A stretch of DNA of 64,000 nucleotides, taken from positions 1 to 64,000 of the forward strand of contig CACAAX010000004.1 in assembly GCA_902530595.1 (NCBI GenBank), given 5' to 3'. Numbering within the stretch: position 1 is the first letter of the stretch; each line of letters opens with the position of its first letter. A program made the translations under genes and the position numbers. The DNA is from an uncultured Alphaproteobacteria bacterium (lineage in GTDB: Bacteria; Pseudomonadota; Alphaproteobacteria; Rhodobacterales; Rhodobacteraceae). The notes beneath the pieces are model-generated. The model saw only the letters and a program-made list of their open reading frames with translations, ran no database searches and was not told the origin of the DNA. Shown piece by piece: positions 53,328 through 62,045 of this stretch.

Positions 53328-54410
53328 ATGTTAAGCAAAATTACGAAGATATGTGATGTTTATGGTATACCGTATAAACGGGAATACAACTTAGGTAAGA
53401 ATAGTTATTCAAGAACCGGCACAAAGTTGCGAATTGCTATATTTCCGCTCTCCAGGGAACAACTTCTCAATTTACATAGATCGTTCATATATGAGGATAT
53501 TGATTATAAGGTACTTGGTAATACCACGAATGTTTTGTTTTTAGACTCCCAGATTTATAAATGCTTTGTCTTTACCACGATGCTAACTGACTATGAATTG
53601 TATAAGAATTCTGTGATTGTCGATTGCGGAAGATCTGTAACTGAATTTGTTCGCGACTTATCCATGCATAGCATAACAGGCTTTGAAGGGTTGGAAGGTA
53701 TCCCAGGGACGATTGGAGGTGCTCTAAATATGAATGCTGGGGCTTATGGGTATTGTATTACAGATAACCTTATCGATGTGGACTTTATAGACAGTGACAC
53801 AAATGTGCGTAGAATTGCAAAATCAGATCTGACGATACTGAATAGATCGATACCGCAACTAAAAGATAAAATAATTTTATCGGCTAAATTTAACTTAGTA
53901 GAAGGAGTTCATAGCAGAATTGAAAAGCTAACAAGAAAGTTTCATATAAGCAGGCATCAATATCAGGAATGGGTTTACCCTAATTTAGGTAGTATTTACA
54001 TTGTACCGAGTTTGAATATTAATCAAGATTTGCGTAAAATCCATACAAAACAAAATATTGCTATCATGGTCTTATACTGGCTTTTGTTTAAAATTTGGTT
54101 TACTAGACCGTTATTCGTTATTCGGAGACTCTTTCCAAGTTTTAATTTTCCTTTTCGACTACTCAAATTCTTAAAAATTAAAAGTTATAATTCGGAGGTT
54201 GCATCGAAGACAACAGTCAATACTTTTGCTAATAAAAACTATTCAACTTTAGAATTATTAGAGTATTTTGTGCAATTACATAAAGATTCTAACGGAATGA
54301 TTAAATTAGAAAATGAAATTTACATAGAAAATATTGACACAGTTTTAGACCCAGATATGCGAGCACGTCAATTAAAACTAGCTAGTAAACTTTCACGGTC
54401 GAAACTTTAG
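53328..54410 (+). CDS. MurB-like FAD-binding protein in a glycan locus
   Basis: This is a 360-residue relative of UDP-N-acetylenolpyruvoylglucosamine reductase. Matches to MurB are the FAD loop GLEGIPGTIGGALNMNAGAYG (about residues 119-139), the catalytic-serine loop PNLGSIY (about 218-224), the late ASKTTVNTFANKN strand and the terminal LENEIYI with its Glu (about 326-332). Between residues ~238 and 290, where MurB has its substrate domain, there is a hydrophobic and basic insert (IMVLYWLLFKIWF, LFVIRRLFPSF) that could bind membrane. It is unlikely to be the housekeeping MurB, which is encoded with ftsQ and ddl. A redox step on an unusual enolpyruvyl- or unsaturated sugar is possible. Confidence 0.75.
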   Translation: MLSKITKICDVYGIPYKREYNLGKNSYSRTGTKLRIAIFPLSREQLLNLHRSFIYEDIDYKVLGNTTNVLFLDSQIYKCFVFTTMLTDYELYKNSVIVDCGRSVTEFVRDLSMHSITGFEGLEGIPGTIGGALNMNAGAYGYCITDNLIDVDFIDSDTNVRRIAKSDLTILNRSIPQLKDKIILSAKFNLVEGVHSRIEKLTRKFHISRHQYQEWVYPNLGSIYIVPSLNINQDLRKIHTKQNIAIMVLYWLLFKIWFTRPLFVIRRLFPSFNFPFRLLKFLKIKSYNSEVASKTTVNTFANKNYSTLELLEYFVQLHKDSNGMIKLENEIYIENIDTVLDPDMRARQLKLASKLSRSKL

Positions 54411-54434
54411 ATACATTAAACGATAGGATTACAA

Positions 54435-55877
54435 ATGAATAACATCGTTCACCCAGTCATCTTGTGCGGAGGATCTGGTACTCGCCTTTGGCCATTGTCA
54501 CGGAAGTCGTTTCCAAAACAATTTACTAAAATTGTTGGGGACAAGAGTCTATTTCAACTGACCGCTAATCGGCTAAGCGGAGATAGCTTTTCCGAACCGT
54601 TAATAATTACAAGTTCGGAGTATCGTTTTATAGCGCTTGAGCAATTGGGGGCTTCAAGGTTAACACCATCAAGCATGTTGGTTGAGCCTTCTGCAAAAAA
54701 TACCGCAGCGGCTACATGTGTCGCGGCACTGGAATTAGAAGCGACGTCACCGAACAGTTTGATGCTATTAGCACCGTCAGATCATGTCTTGCCGGATGTT
54801 GAAAATTTTGTAAAGGCTATTGATAAGGCAATTCCCATAGCGAACGATGGTGAAATCGTTACTTTTGGTATCTATCCAGATAGAGCAGAGACTGGGTATG
54901 GTTGGTTAGAACTTAGTGAGAGCACAAATGAAAGGGATGCTAACAAACCCATTAGCTTGCTAGATTTTATCGAAAAGCCACCTAAAGATGTTGCAGAAAG
55001 GATGCTGCAATGCGGCAACTATCTTTGGAACAGTGGAATATTCCTTTTTAAAACCTCTACAATTTTAAATGCATTTAAAGAACATGCTCCAGAAATTTTA
55101 GAAACTGCAAAGCGTGCGTTGTTGGATAGCAAGCAAGATGTATGGTTCAAGTGGTTAAACTCAGATTTTTGGGCCGAACTTCCGGACATATCAATTGATT
55201 TTGCTATTATGGAAAAAGCTTCAAATCTTTCAGTGATTCCATTGAGTGGCAAATGGTCAGATCTTGGGGATTGGCAAGCCTTGTGGCAAAATAATTTGCG
55301 TGATGAGCGTGGGGTAGCCACTCATGGTTCAGCGATAAGTATCGACTGCGATAATTCATTAATATTTTCATCAGATGAGAAACAGCAGGTAGTTGGTATC
55401 GGTTTGGAAGATGTGATTGTGGTCGCGATGCCAGATGCAGTGCTCGTAGCCCATAAAGACAAGGCACAAGATGTGAAAGCGGCAGTAGCTATTTTGAAAG
55501 ATCATAATGTGTCGCAGGCCGAACAATTGCCCCGCGATTACCGGCCTTGGGGTTGGTACGAAAGTCTGGTTACCGGTCCACGCTTTCAGGTAAAACGAAT
55601 TGTAGTGAGTCCAGGTGCCGCATTAAGTTTGCAGAGTCATAACCACCGGTCTGAGCATTGGATTGTTGTTGAAGGCACTGCAAAAGTCACCATTAATGAA
55701 GAAGAGCAGTTGATTACTGAAAATCAATCAGTATATATTCCACTCGGATCGAAACACAGATTACAGAACCCCGGTAAAGTTTCGTTAACTTTAATAGAAG
55801 TGCAGACTGGGACTTATTTTGGGGAGGATGATATTATTCGTTATGAAGATCTATATGCAAGAGATGCGGTTATTTAG
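54435..55877 (+). CDS. manC: Mannose-1-phosphate guanylyltransferase / mannose-6-phosphate isomerase
   Basis: This is a 480-residue type II bifunctional enzyme. The N-terminal nucleotidyltransferase shows ILCGGSGTRLWPLSRKSFPKQF and the EKPPKDVAERML segment. The C-terminal cupin domain shows RPWGWYESLVTGPRFQVKRI and the metal-binding QSHNHRSEHWIVVEGTA with its histidines. It isomerises fructose-6-P to mannose-6-P and couples mannose-1-P to GDP. With the phosphohexomutase at 44.2 kb this completes GDP-mannose synthesis. It begins 24 bases after the MurB-like gene. No GDP-mannose dehydratase is seen in the window, so GDP-mannose may be used directly. Confidence 0.95.
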   Translation: MNNIVHPVILCGGSGTRLWPLSRKSFPKQFTKIVGDKSLFQLTANRLSGDSFSEPLIITSSEYRFIALEQLGASRLTPSSMLVEPSAKNTAAATCVAALELEATSPNSLMLLAPSDHVLPDVENFVKAIDKAIPIANDGEIVTFGIYPDRAETGYGWLELSESTNERDANKPISLLDFIEKPPKDVAERMLQCGNYLWNSGIFLFKTSTILNAFKEHAPEILETAKRALLDSKQDVWFKWLNSDFWAELPDISIDFAIMEKASNLSVIPLSGKWSDLGDWQALWQNNLRDERGVATHGSAISIDCDNSLIFSSDEKQQVVGIGLEDVIVVAMPDAVLVAHKDKAQDVKAAVAILKDHNVSQAEQLPRDYRPWGWYESLVTGPRFQVKRIVVSPGAALSLQSHNHRSEHWIVVEGTAKVTINEEEQLITENQSVYIPLGSKHRLQNPGKVSLTLIEVQTGTYFGEDDIIRYEDLYARDAVI

Positions 55878-55932
55878 GACTGAAAACCCTTCAAATACTT
55901 ATGAATAAATTCCTGGTACCTAGAATATAAGA

Positions 55933-57183
55933 ATGAATGATATAATGGATGAAAAAATATGTATAGTAGGATTGGGATATGTAGGATTACCATTAGCTCT
56001 CGCCTTAAGTGAGCGCTTTAAATGTGTAGGTTTTGATATCAATAAAAAGAGAATTAGCGATTTATCCAAACACGTTGATATTAATCTTGAACACAGCCCG
56101 CTTGAGATCGCCAACTCTAGTCTAAAATTAACTAGCAACTTAGAATCAGCTGGAGCTTGCTCAATATTTATTGTTACGGTTCCAACCCCAATCACAGAAA
56201 ATAAAGTCCCAGAGTTAAGTCCTCTTATCCACGCATGCCGGATGGTGGGCCAAGTTCTTAAGAAAGGGGATTTGGTGGTATTTGAATCTACTGTTTACCC
56301 TGGATGTTCAGAGAATTTTTGTGGTCCAATATTGCAGGAAGAATCAGGCTTGGCCCAAGGAGAAGATTTTAGTATTGGTTATAGCCCTGAACGAATTAAT
56401 CCTGGTGACAAAGTTAATACAATCAAGACAATCAAAAAAGTTGTATCAGGTGATAGCAAGAAATCTCTGGAACGGGTATCACATTTATACAGCTCGGTTA
56501 TTACTGCTGGAGTGTATAAAGCACAAAGCACTATGGTTGCAGAGGCAGCAAAACTAACTGAAAATATTCAAAGAGACGTAAACATAGCCTTGATGAACGA
56601 GTTGGCATCAATTTATAGCGCAATGGACCTTCGTATGAACGAAGTTCTAGATGCTGCTGTAACAAAGTGGAATTTCATACCATTTCGGCCAGGTCTAGTA
56701 GGAGGTCACTGCATTGGAGTTGATCCGTATTATTTTATTGATACTGCAAAAAAAATGAGCCTTAAAACTCCACTTGTTAGTACGGCACGTCAAATCAATG
56801 ATAACGTAGTCCCCCGTATTTTGAGTAAATTCCGAGACCAGGTGCAAAAGGTTCATAATCGATCTTTAGTGATGGGCATTACATTTAAAGAAAATTGTAA
56901 TGATCTGCGCAATTCAAAAGCGCTTGAGCTTGCCAATAATTTGTCAAATTTAACTTCAGTGCATGTATTAGAACCTAATATTGAGTTACTGCCCATTGAC
57001 AACTTGGAATTAGTTGAAAGCTTTTCAGGAGCTCCCTACGACTGCGTAATTATTGCAGTGAAACACCATCAATTCCAGAGTTTAACGATTGATTTCGTTA
57101 GAGAATTGGTTGGCGATGTAGGATATATTTATGACTTACATGATATTTTCGGGTACAGTGGTGAAAGAATTTTTACACTATGA
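55933..57183 (+). CDS. Nucleotide-sugar 6-dehydrogenase (WbpA/TviB/WbpO type)
   Basis: This is a 416-residue UDP-HexNAc-type dehydrogenase. The Rossmann start is [16 protein letters not shown]. The block YSPERINPGDKVNTI and the AAKLTENIQRDVNIALMNELA helix place it with UDP-GlcNAc/GalNAc dehydrogenases of Vi-antigen and O-antigen loci rather than with UDP-glucose dehydrogenases. The catalytic cysteine is in GLVGGHCIGVDPYYF. It would make a UDP-N-acetylhexosaminuronate. It overlaps the SpsF-like gene by four bases and is the first gene of the tight module that runs to the right edge. Which epimer it uses is not clear. Confidence 0.9.
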   Translation: MNDIMDEKICIVGLGYVGLPLALALSERFKCVGFDINKKRISDLSKHVDINLEHSPLEIANSSLKLTSNLESAGACSIFIVTVPTPITENKVPELSPLIHACRMVGQVLKKGDLVVFESTVYPGCSENFCGPILQEESGLAQGEDFSIGYSPERINPGDKVNTIKTIKKVVSGDSKKSLERVSHLYSSVITAGVYKAQSTMVAEAAKLTENIQRDVNIALMNELASIYSAMDLRMNEVLDAAVTKWNFIPFRPGLVGGHCIGVDPYYFIDTAKKMSLKTPLVSTARQINDNVVPRILSKFRDQVQKVHNRSLVMGITFKENCNDLRNSKALELANNLSNLTSVHVLEPNIELLPIDNLELVESFSGAPYDCVIIAVKHHQFQSLTIDFVRELVGDVGYIYDLHDIFGYSGERIFTL

Positions 57184-57872
57184 CAATGGTCTTGATACAA
57201 GCCCGGATGTCGTCAAAGAGATTACCTGGGAAAATACTCAAAAGAATTAATGGGCAACCCATCCTTGGTCATGTCGCTGCTAGATGTGAGAGTATTGTCG
57301 GAAAACAAAACATAGTTATAGTAACTTCTAACGAAGATAGTGATGCTCCAGTGGTTCAGTTTGCAAAAAGTCACGGATACCGCTTTTACTGTGGGTCTTT
57401 GGCAAATGTGTATGATCGTCTTGTCGGAGCGATTTTGACATATGGAATTGATCATTTCGTAAGAGTTTGTGGTGATAGTCCTTTTTTGCATCCCGAAATA
57501 TTAGCTCAGGCATTAACGCACTACAGAGGTAATAGTGTTGACTTAGTCACCAATGTTTTTCCACGTAGTTATCCAAAAGGACAATCTGTAGAAGTGATCC
57601 GTTCATCTACTTTTCTGGCTCCAGAATACACTAATTTAAATGGGTTCTCTAATGAACATGTAACAAAAGGCTTTTACTCATGTTACACTAAATATACCAT
57701 TTTAAACTTCAGCTGTTCTCATGCGACATCAAAAGGTTTAAGAACGTGGGCGGTAGACACTAAGGAAGATTTTGTTTTGATAAGCGAGTGGATAAAGAAA
57801 TATCCTCAAGGTCCTGGGTCATTTCCAAAATCTCAGATAAAAATTTATAACCCCAAGATTGCTGATGCTTAG
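57180..57872 (+). CDS. SpsF-like cytidylyltransferase
   Basis: This is a 230-residue nucleotidyltransferase with the CMP-sugar synthetase-type start LIQARMSSKRLPGKIL. It has the block ANVYDRLVGAILTYGIDHFVRVCGDSPFLHPEIL and a VTNVFPRSYPKGQSVEVI segment, a pattern typical of SpsF proteins from Bacillus spore-coat and bacterial glycan loci. It presumably activates a sugar acid with CTP, but no SpsF substrate is firmly known to me. It overlaps both the dehydrogenase and the oxidoreductase genes. The nearby NeuB-like synthase suggests a nonulosonate-like acceptor. Confidence 0.85.
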   Translation: MTMVLIQARMSSKRLPGKILKRINGQPILGHVAARCESIVGKQNIVIVTSNEDSDAPVVQFAKSHGYRFYCGSLANVYDRLVGAILTYGIDHFVRVCGDSPFLHPEILAQALTHYRGNSVDLVTNVFPRSYPKGQSVEVIRSSTFLAPEYTNLNGFSNEHVTKGFYSCYTKYTILNFSCSHATSKGLRTWAVDTKEDFVLISEWIKKYPQGPGSFPKSQIKIYNPKIADA

Positions 57873-58848
57873 AGTTGGGGTGATAGGGCTCGGTGTTGGA
57901 GAGCAGCATATTTATGGGTTTAATCAGAGTGTGCACTCGAAAACTACACGGATCTGTGATAATGATACCGTTAAGCTAGCTGATGTATCAGCTCGAAGTG
58001 GAGTTAAAGATACAACTGAAAATGCCGCCGATATCATACTAGATCCGGAAATTGATGTTGTCTCAATTGCAAGTTATGATGAATTTCATGCGCAACAAGT
58101 AATAATGGCATTAGATACAGGGAAACACGTCTTTGTAGAAAAACCTATTTGCCTCACCTTATCAGAGCTTGACTGTATCTGTGATGCATATGAACGCTCA
58201 CGGAGAAGGGGTGAAAAACTCAAGGTTTCATCTAACTTTATTTTGCGTCACGAAGAACGATTTTTGAAACTTAAAAAACGCATCGAAGCTGGCGAACTTG
58301 GTGAAATTTATTTGGTTGAAGGTAGCTATGACTATGGCCGTGTAGGCAAATTAACTAACGGTTGGCGTGCCAACACACAGAAATACTCAGTGATGCACGG
58401 TGGCGGAATACACATATTGGATTTGTTCGTATGGTTAACTGGACAAAAATTCGAACCACATTCAAGTTTGACCAACAAAGTTGTGACCAGTCAAACTAAG
58501 TTTCGACCAAATGATCTAATTCTAACTATTGGTAAGTTTGGTGATAACATCTTGGGCAAAATCAGTGCTAATTTCGGTTCACAAACTCAACATTTCCACC
58601 AACTCAAGATATACGGCACAAAGGGTACCTTTATTCATGATTGCGACTCAGCATCCTATTTTTTTGGCAGTGAACCAGAGGTTGTAAGAGAACGTGACGT
58701 CACCCCTTTTCCTGCTACAATGAAGGGAGATTTATTGCCTGGTTTTATATCAGAAATTGTAAGTGGTGCGCCTTCGTCAATAGATTTTAATCATATTGAG
58801 CAAATTATGCGAACATCTTTGGCGATTGAAGCCCAAGCGCTTTCATAA
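57865..58848 (+). CDS. Gfo/Idh/MocA-family sugar oxidoreductase
   Basis: This is an NAD(P)-dependent oxidoreductase of about 327 residues. The dinucleotide motif reads VGVIGLGVGEQHIYG, followed by SIASYDEFHAQQV and HVFVEKPICLTLSEL, which holds the EKP active-site lysine. The C-terminal sheet domain contains VMHGGGIHILDLFVWLTG with the expected histidine. I start at ATG 57865, overlapping the SpsF-like stop; the tracked TTG is six bases earlier. Similar enzymes oxidise or reduce ring carbons of nucleotide sugars, or act in legionaminic-acid-like pathways (PtmF group). The substrate is unknown. Confidence 0.85.
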   Translation: MLRVGVIGLGVGEQHIYGFNQSVHSKTTRICDNDTVKLADVSARSGVKDTTENAADIILDPEIDVVSIASYDEFHAQQVIMALDTGKHVFVEKPICLTLSELDCICDAYERSRRRGEKLKVSSNFILRHEERFLKLKKRIEAGELGEIYLVEGSYDYGRVGKLTNGWRANTQKYSVMHGGGIHILDLFVWLTGQKFEPHSSLTNKVVTSQTKFRPNDLILTIGKFGDNILGKISANFGSQTQHFHQLKIYGTKGTFIHDCDSASYFFGSEPEVVRERDVTPFPATMKGDLLPGFISEIVSGAPSSIDFNHIEQIMRTSLAIEAQALS

Positions 58849-58850
58849 AG

Positions 58851-59558
58851 ATGGTAATGTATTGTTCAAAAGACGTTTGGTTAACTGAATGCGTCGACTT
58901 CCCTTGCTATATGACCAATCAGGAATTTAGACCTCAAACAACCGAGCAGCTACTAGAGCAGCATAATTCTTTATTTATTACGTGCAAAGTCCTACAAAAT
59001 GATCTGGAAAGTCAGAAGCTCGCGATATCCCTTGGCTTTGTGCAGATCAATAATCAACTTACGTTTGCTTGTCGACAAGATAATCTTGTTAAACTTAATG
59101 AAGTAGACAAATTGAGTTTTGTTTTCTCATGCACCAATGAATTAGGTTCGGAACTAGTGCGCTTCGCTCCTTTTTTCTTGACAGACAGATTCCGTCAGGA
59201 TGTCCGCCTTCCAAAGGTTTGGTCGATGTTAATTAAGTCAAAATGGCTAAAAGCTCCAAAAGAAAATAAATCAGTTTTATTAGCAAAGCTTAAGAATAAA
59301 ATTGTCGGGTTTGTTTTACTAAAACAACTTAATCATGCTCTTATCATTGATTTAATTGCCGTCGACCCTCGTCACCGTGGCAAAAAAATTGGTTCACAAT
59401 TACTTGCTGAATTAAAAAGACATCTAGGTAAAGAACAACGGCTTGAAGTTGGTACCCAATGTAATAACTTGGCTGCAATACAACTTTATAGTTCTAATGG
59501 ATTCACTTGCGTCATGAACAAAAAAGTGTACCACTATTTTAATCATTGTAATGAATGA
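58851..59558 (+). CDS. GNAT-family N-acetyltransferase
   Basis: This is a 235-residue protein whose C-terminal half is a GNAT fold. The acetyl-CoA loop is IDLIAVDPRHRGKKIGSQLLAEL, with a following RLEVGTQCNNLAAIQLYSSNGF strand. The N-terminal ~110 residues are less conserved and contain short strands consistent with a second, degenerate GNAT domain. This layout resembles sugar N-acetyltransferases such as WecD-like enzymes that act on 4-amino sugars, but there is no aminotransferase in the window to make such a substrate. It begins two bases after the oxidoreductase stop. Next to a NodB deacetylase and a formyltransferase, it fits a scheme of swapping acyl groups on an amino sugar. Confidence 0.8.
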   Translation: MVMYCSKDVWLTECVDFPCYMTNQEFRPQTTEQLLEQHNSLFITCKVLQNDLESQKLAISLGFVQINNQLTFACRQDNLVKLNEVDKLSFVFSCTNELGSELVRFAPFFLTDRFRQDVRLPKVWSMLIKSKWLKAPKENKSVLLAKLKNKIVGFVLLKQLNHALIIDLIAVDPRHRGKKIGSQLLAELKRHLGKEQRLEVGTQCNNLAAIQLYSSNGFTCVMNKKVYHYFNHCNE

Positions 59559-59706
59559 GATGCGATATCACGACTCTTGAAATTTAAATAAATTTAATAA
59601 GGGTAAATAATAAATTTTTTAATTTTAAGTGCAAAAAGTTTCGTCTTCGCACTGACCGCTGATGAATAAAAATCTACATTGTCAATAAGCTCTCAAGGAG
59701 AAAAAT

Positions 59707-60405
59707 ATGGCAGGAAAAAGCTTAAACTTTATAGCTGAGATCGGTTTGAACCATAATGGGAATTTTGGACTTATTTTTGAGTTGATTAAACAAGCTTCAT
59801 ATTCAGGGGCTGATTTTGTAAAATTCCAGTTGGGTTGGCGTGCACAGCCTGGTGAAATAAACCAATTAAAAAAAGAAGACATTGAACAAATAATAAAATC
59901 TTGCCAGCATTTTAATATAAAGCCTCTTTTTTCCGTATTTAATTTTGCTGCGTTCGAACTAGCTGAACGTTTTGGTATGCAGGATTATAAAATTGCGTCA
60001 AGGACTGTGATTGAGGATCCGCAGCTAGTCAGAAAAGTTATCGAAACAGAAAAATCAGTGTATATATCATTGGGAATGACCCAAGAGACGCATCCGTTTG
60101 CCTTCTCAAACAATATACACTACCTTTGGTGTCAATCTTTATATCCAATACACCCTTGGGAAGTTACAGCCTTTCCGAAGAAGTTTGATCAGAAGGGTGT
60201 GGCAGGATTTAGTGATCACTCTATTGGAATTGAGTTGGCATTAATTGCGGTTATGCGTGGTGCGACTATTATTGAGAAGCATTTCACACTCGATAAGTCA
60301 GATGTAACAATTAGAGACCACGCACTTTCGCTCACACCAGATGAATTCAAAACAATGGTTAACTCTGGAAGAGAGATCAAAAAATATCGTGACCTCGGAA
60401 TATGA
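59707..60405 (+). CDS. Short NeuB-like (nonulosonate/PEP-aldolase family) synthase
   Basis: This is a 232-residue TIM-barrel protein of the NeuB family, which condenses PEP with an amino sugar. Recognisable blocks are FIAEIGLNHNGN, SGADFVKFQ, YKIASRT, and GVAGFSDHSIGIELALIAVMRGATIIEKHFTL. The last contains the metal/PEP-site residues, and it is followed by the DHALSLTPDEF motif. Normal NeuB has about 340-350 residues with a C-terminal SAF (antifreeze-like) domain. Here the protein ends after the barrel, and the next gene overlaps its stop by four bases, so the domain is absent rather than out of frame. A good AAGGAG site precedes the ATG. The exact substrate is unknown. Confidence 0.85.
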   Translation: MAGKSLNFIAEIGLNHNGNFGLIFELIKQASYSGADFVKFQLGWRAQPGEINQLKKEDIEQIIKSCQHFNIKPLFSVFNFAAFELAERFGMQDYKIASRTVIEDPQLVRKVIETEKSVYISLGMTQETHPFAFSNNIHYLWCQSLYPIHPWEVTAFPKKFDQKGVAGFSDHSIGIELALIAVMRGATIIEKHFTLDKSDVTIRDHALSLTPDEFKTMVNSGREIKKYRDLGI

Positions 60406-61118
60406 AAACACTTATTTTAACTACAGATACATCGCACCATAATTACTTTGTTAGAAAGCTAATAAGTTGCAATTTTGAGGTAATTGTAGTCTATGAAAAT
60501 ACAAGTGTAGTCGCACCGTACCCAGTGCATCACCCTTTTGAACAAGATAGAGAAGAATTTGAGCTTGAATTATGGGGATGCGAGGCATCAACACTACAAA
60601 GTGATGAAGTTACACGATTAATTAGGGTCAACAACATAAATGATCTCGGTAATGAGTCAAAACTTATTCAAGACGCAGATGTTTGCATTGTGTTTGGAGC
60701 CCGTAAAATACGAAAAACTATAATTCAAAGGCTTCCGAATCTATCGGTTAACTTACACGGAGGTGATCCCGAGCTTTACAGAGGCTTAGATAGCCACTTA
60801 TGGGCAATCTGGCACCGACATAAACAAGGACTTAAGACTTGTTTGCATCTACTAAGTACTGAACTGGATGCAGGGCAGATAGTGGAAATGAAAGAGCTTG
60901 ATATTAATAGAAATTTTTCATTGAAGAGTCTTCGTGCTTTGAACACTTCTATGTGTTTCGAATTATGTAACTTGTTTTTAGAAAAAATTGAACTTGGAAA
61001 AGATATAAACTTTAAAACGCAAAAAAGTACTGGACGTTATTATTCTTTCATGCCAAGGGACTTGAAGGACCACGTGTTGAGGATATTTGAAAACCCAAAC
61101 CGGGATTGGCACTTATGA
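60402..61118 (+). CDS. Formyltransferase-family protein
   Basis: This is a 238-residue protein of the Fmt/ArnA-N family, which uses 10-formyltetrahydrofolate to formylate an amino group. The active-site region appears as SVNLHGGDPELYRGLDSHLWAIWHR, in place of NLHPSLLPxYRG; Asn-His are kept. The catalytic aspartate segment is STELDAGQIVEMKEL. The N-terminal Rossmann half (TLILTTDTSHHNYFVRKLI) is less typical. No C-terminal OB domain is present, unlike methionyl-tRNA formyltransferase, so sugar N-formylation is more likely. It overlaps the NeuB-like gene before it and the deacetylase gene after it by four bases each. Confidence 0.8.
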   Translation: MKTLILTTDTSHHNYFVRKLISCNFEVIVVYENTSVVAPYPVHHPFEQDREEFELELWGCEASTLQSDEVTRLIRVNNINDLGNESKLIQDADVCIVFGARKIRKTIIQRLPNLSVNLHGGDPELYRGLDSHLWAIWHRHKQGLKTCLHLLSTELDAGQIVEMKELDINRNFSLKSLRALNTSMCFELCNLFLEKIELGKDINFKTQKSTGRYYSFMPRDLKDHVLRIFENPNRDWHL

Positions 61119-62041
61119 GGTTTGATGTCTGCAGTAATTTTCTCTCTGAAAATTCGCTGTGTGTATTCTTGTTACATGGCGTAGTAAAAAACTCAAATTA
61201 CCACTATCGGAATTTTAATCGTAAACATATTTTAGCGGAAGAATTTGATTTTTTTCTAGAGACTCTAATGAAAAACGGTACTCCAGTATCAATGGATAAC
61301 CTGATAGAATACTCTAATGAAAAAATGATGCCTGAAAATGCATTCGCTATTACATTCGATGATGGGTTTGAAAATAACCTATCCGTTGCGGCTCCAATTC
61401 TAAAACAGTACAATGTGCCTGCGACCTTTTATCTTACCACTGATTTTGTTGCCAATAATACCATGAGTTGGATTGATAGAATTGATTGGGCGTTTGAACA
61501 AAGCGTTGCATGTCCTTTAATTGAGATAAGTGTTCCTTGGAGGAAAATACCGGTCAAACTTGAAGCCCCGTCATCTAGATTGTCGTTTTTAAACGAAATA
61601 AGAAAAACTGTGAAAAATGATCGTTCAATTAATCAACATAAATTATCGAGCAGCATCCAACGGCAGCTTGGATATCAAGTGGTGTATTCAGGTACGTCAG
61701 AAATCGATACTAAGTTAAATTGGGAAGATGTGAAATGTTTGGAGCAGTGCGATTTATTCACAATTGGAGGACATACACATAGTCATCCGATCATGTCTTT
61801 TCTGTCGGAAACTGAATTACTTCACGAGATTGGGTATTGTCTATCTCTTTTAAAGAAACATGCCGGAATTACGACAAAACATTTTGCTTATCCCGAGGGA
61901 ATGTCTAACTGTTATAATCAAAAAGTTATAAAATCTTTAAAAAGCTTCGGTATAAAATGCTGTCCAACTGCTGAGCATGGTGTTAATCAAATAAGCTCTA
62001 AATCCGATTTATTTAAACTAAAACGTATTTTTGTGGATTAA
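61115..62041 (+). CDS. NodB-type polysaccharide deacetylase family protein
   Basis: This is a 308-residue carbohydrate esterase 4 relative. The metal and catalytic motifs are FAITFDDGFENN (Asp-Asp), GGHTHSHPIM (two histidines) and FAYPEGMSN. No signal peptide is present, so it should work in the cytoplasm on a nucleotide- or lipid-linked sugar rather than on mature polymer. The start is ATG 61115 in an ATGA overlap with the formyltransferase stop; the tracked TTG is nine bases earlier. Removal of an N-acetyl group here would expose an amine for the formyltransferase or GNAT enzyme. That order is an inference. Confidence 0.88.
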   Translation: MRFDVCSNFLSENSLCVFLLHGVVKNSNYHYRNFNRKHILAEEFDFFLETLMKNGTPVSMDNLIEYSNEKMMPENAFAITFDDGFENNLSVAAPILKQYNVPATFYLTTDFVANNTMSWIDRIDWAFEQSVACPLIEISVPWRKIPVKLEAPSSRLSFLNEIRKTVKNDRSINQHKLSSSIQRQLGYQVVYSGTSEIDTKLNWEDVKCLEQCDLFTIGGHTHSHPIMSFLSETELLHEIGYCLSLLKKHAGITTKHFAYPEGMSNCYNQKVIKSLKSFGIKCCPTAEHGVNQISSKSDLFKLKRIFVD

Positions 62042-62045
62042 ATTG

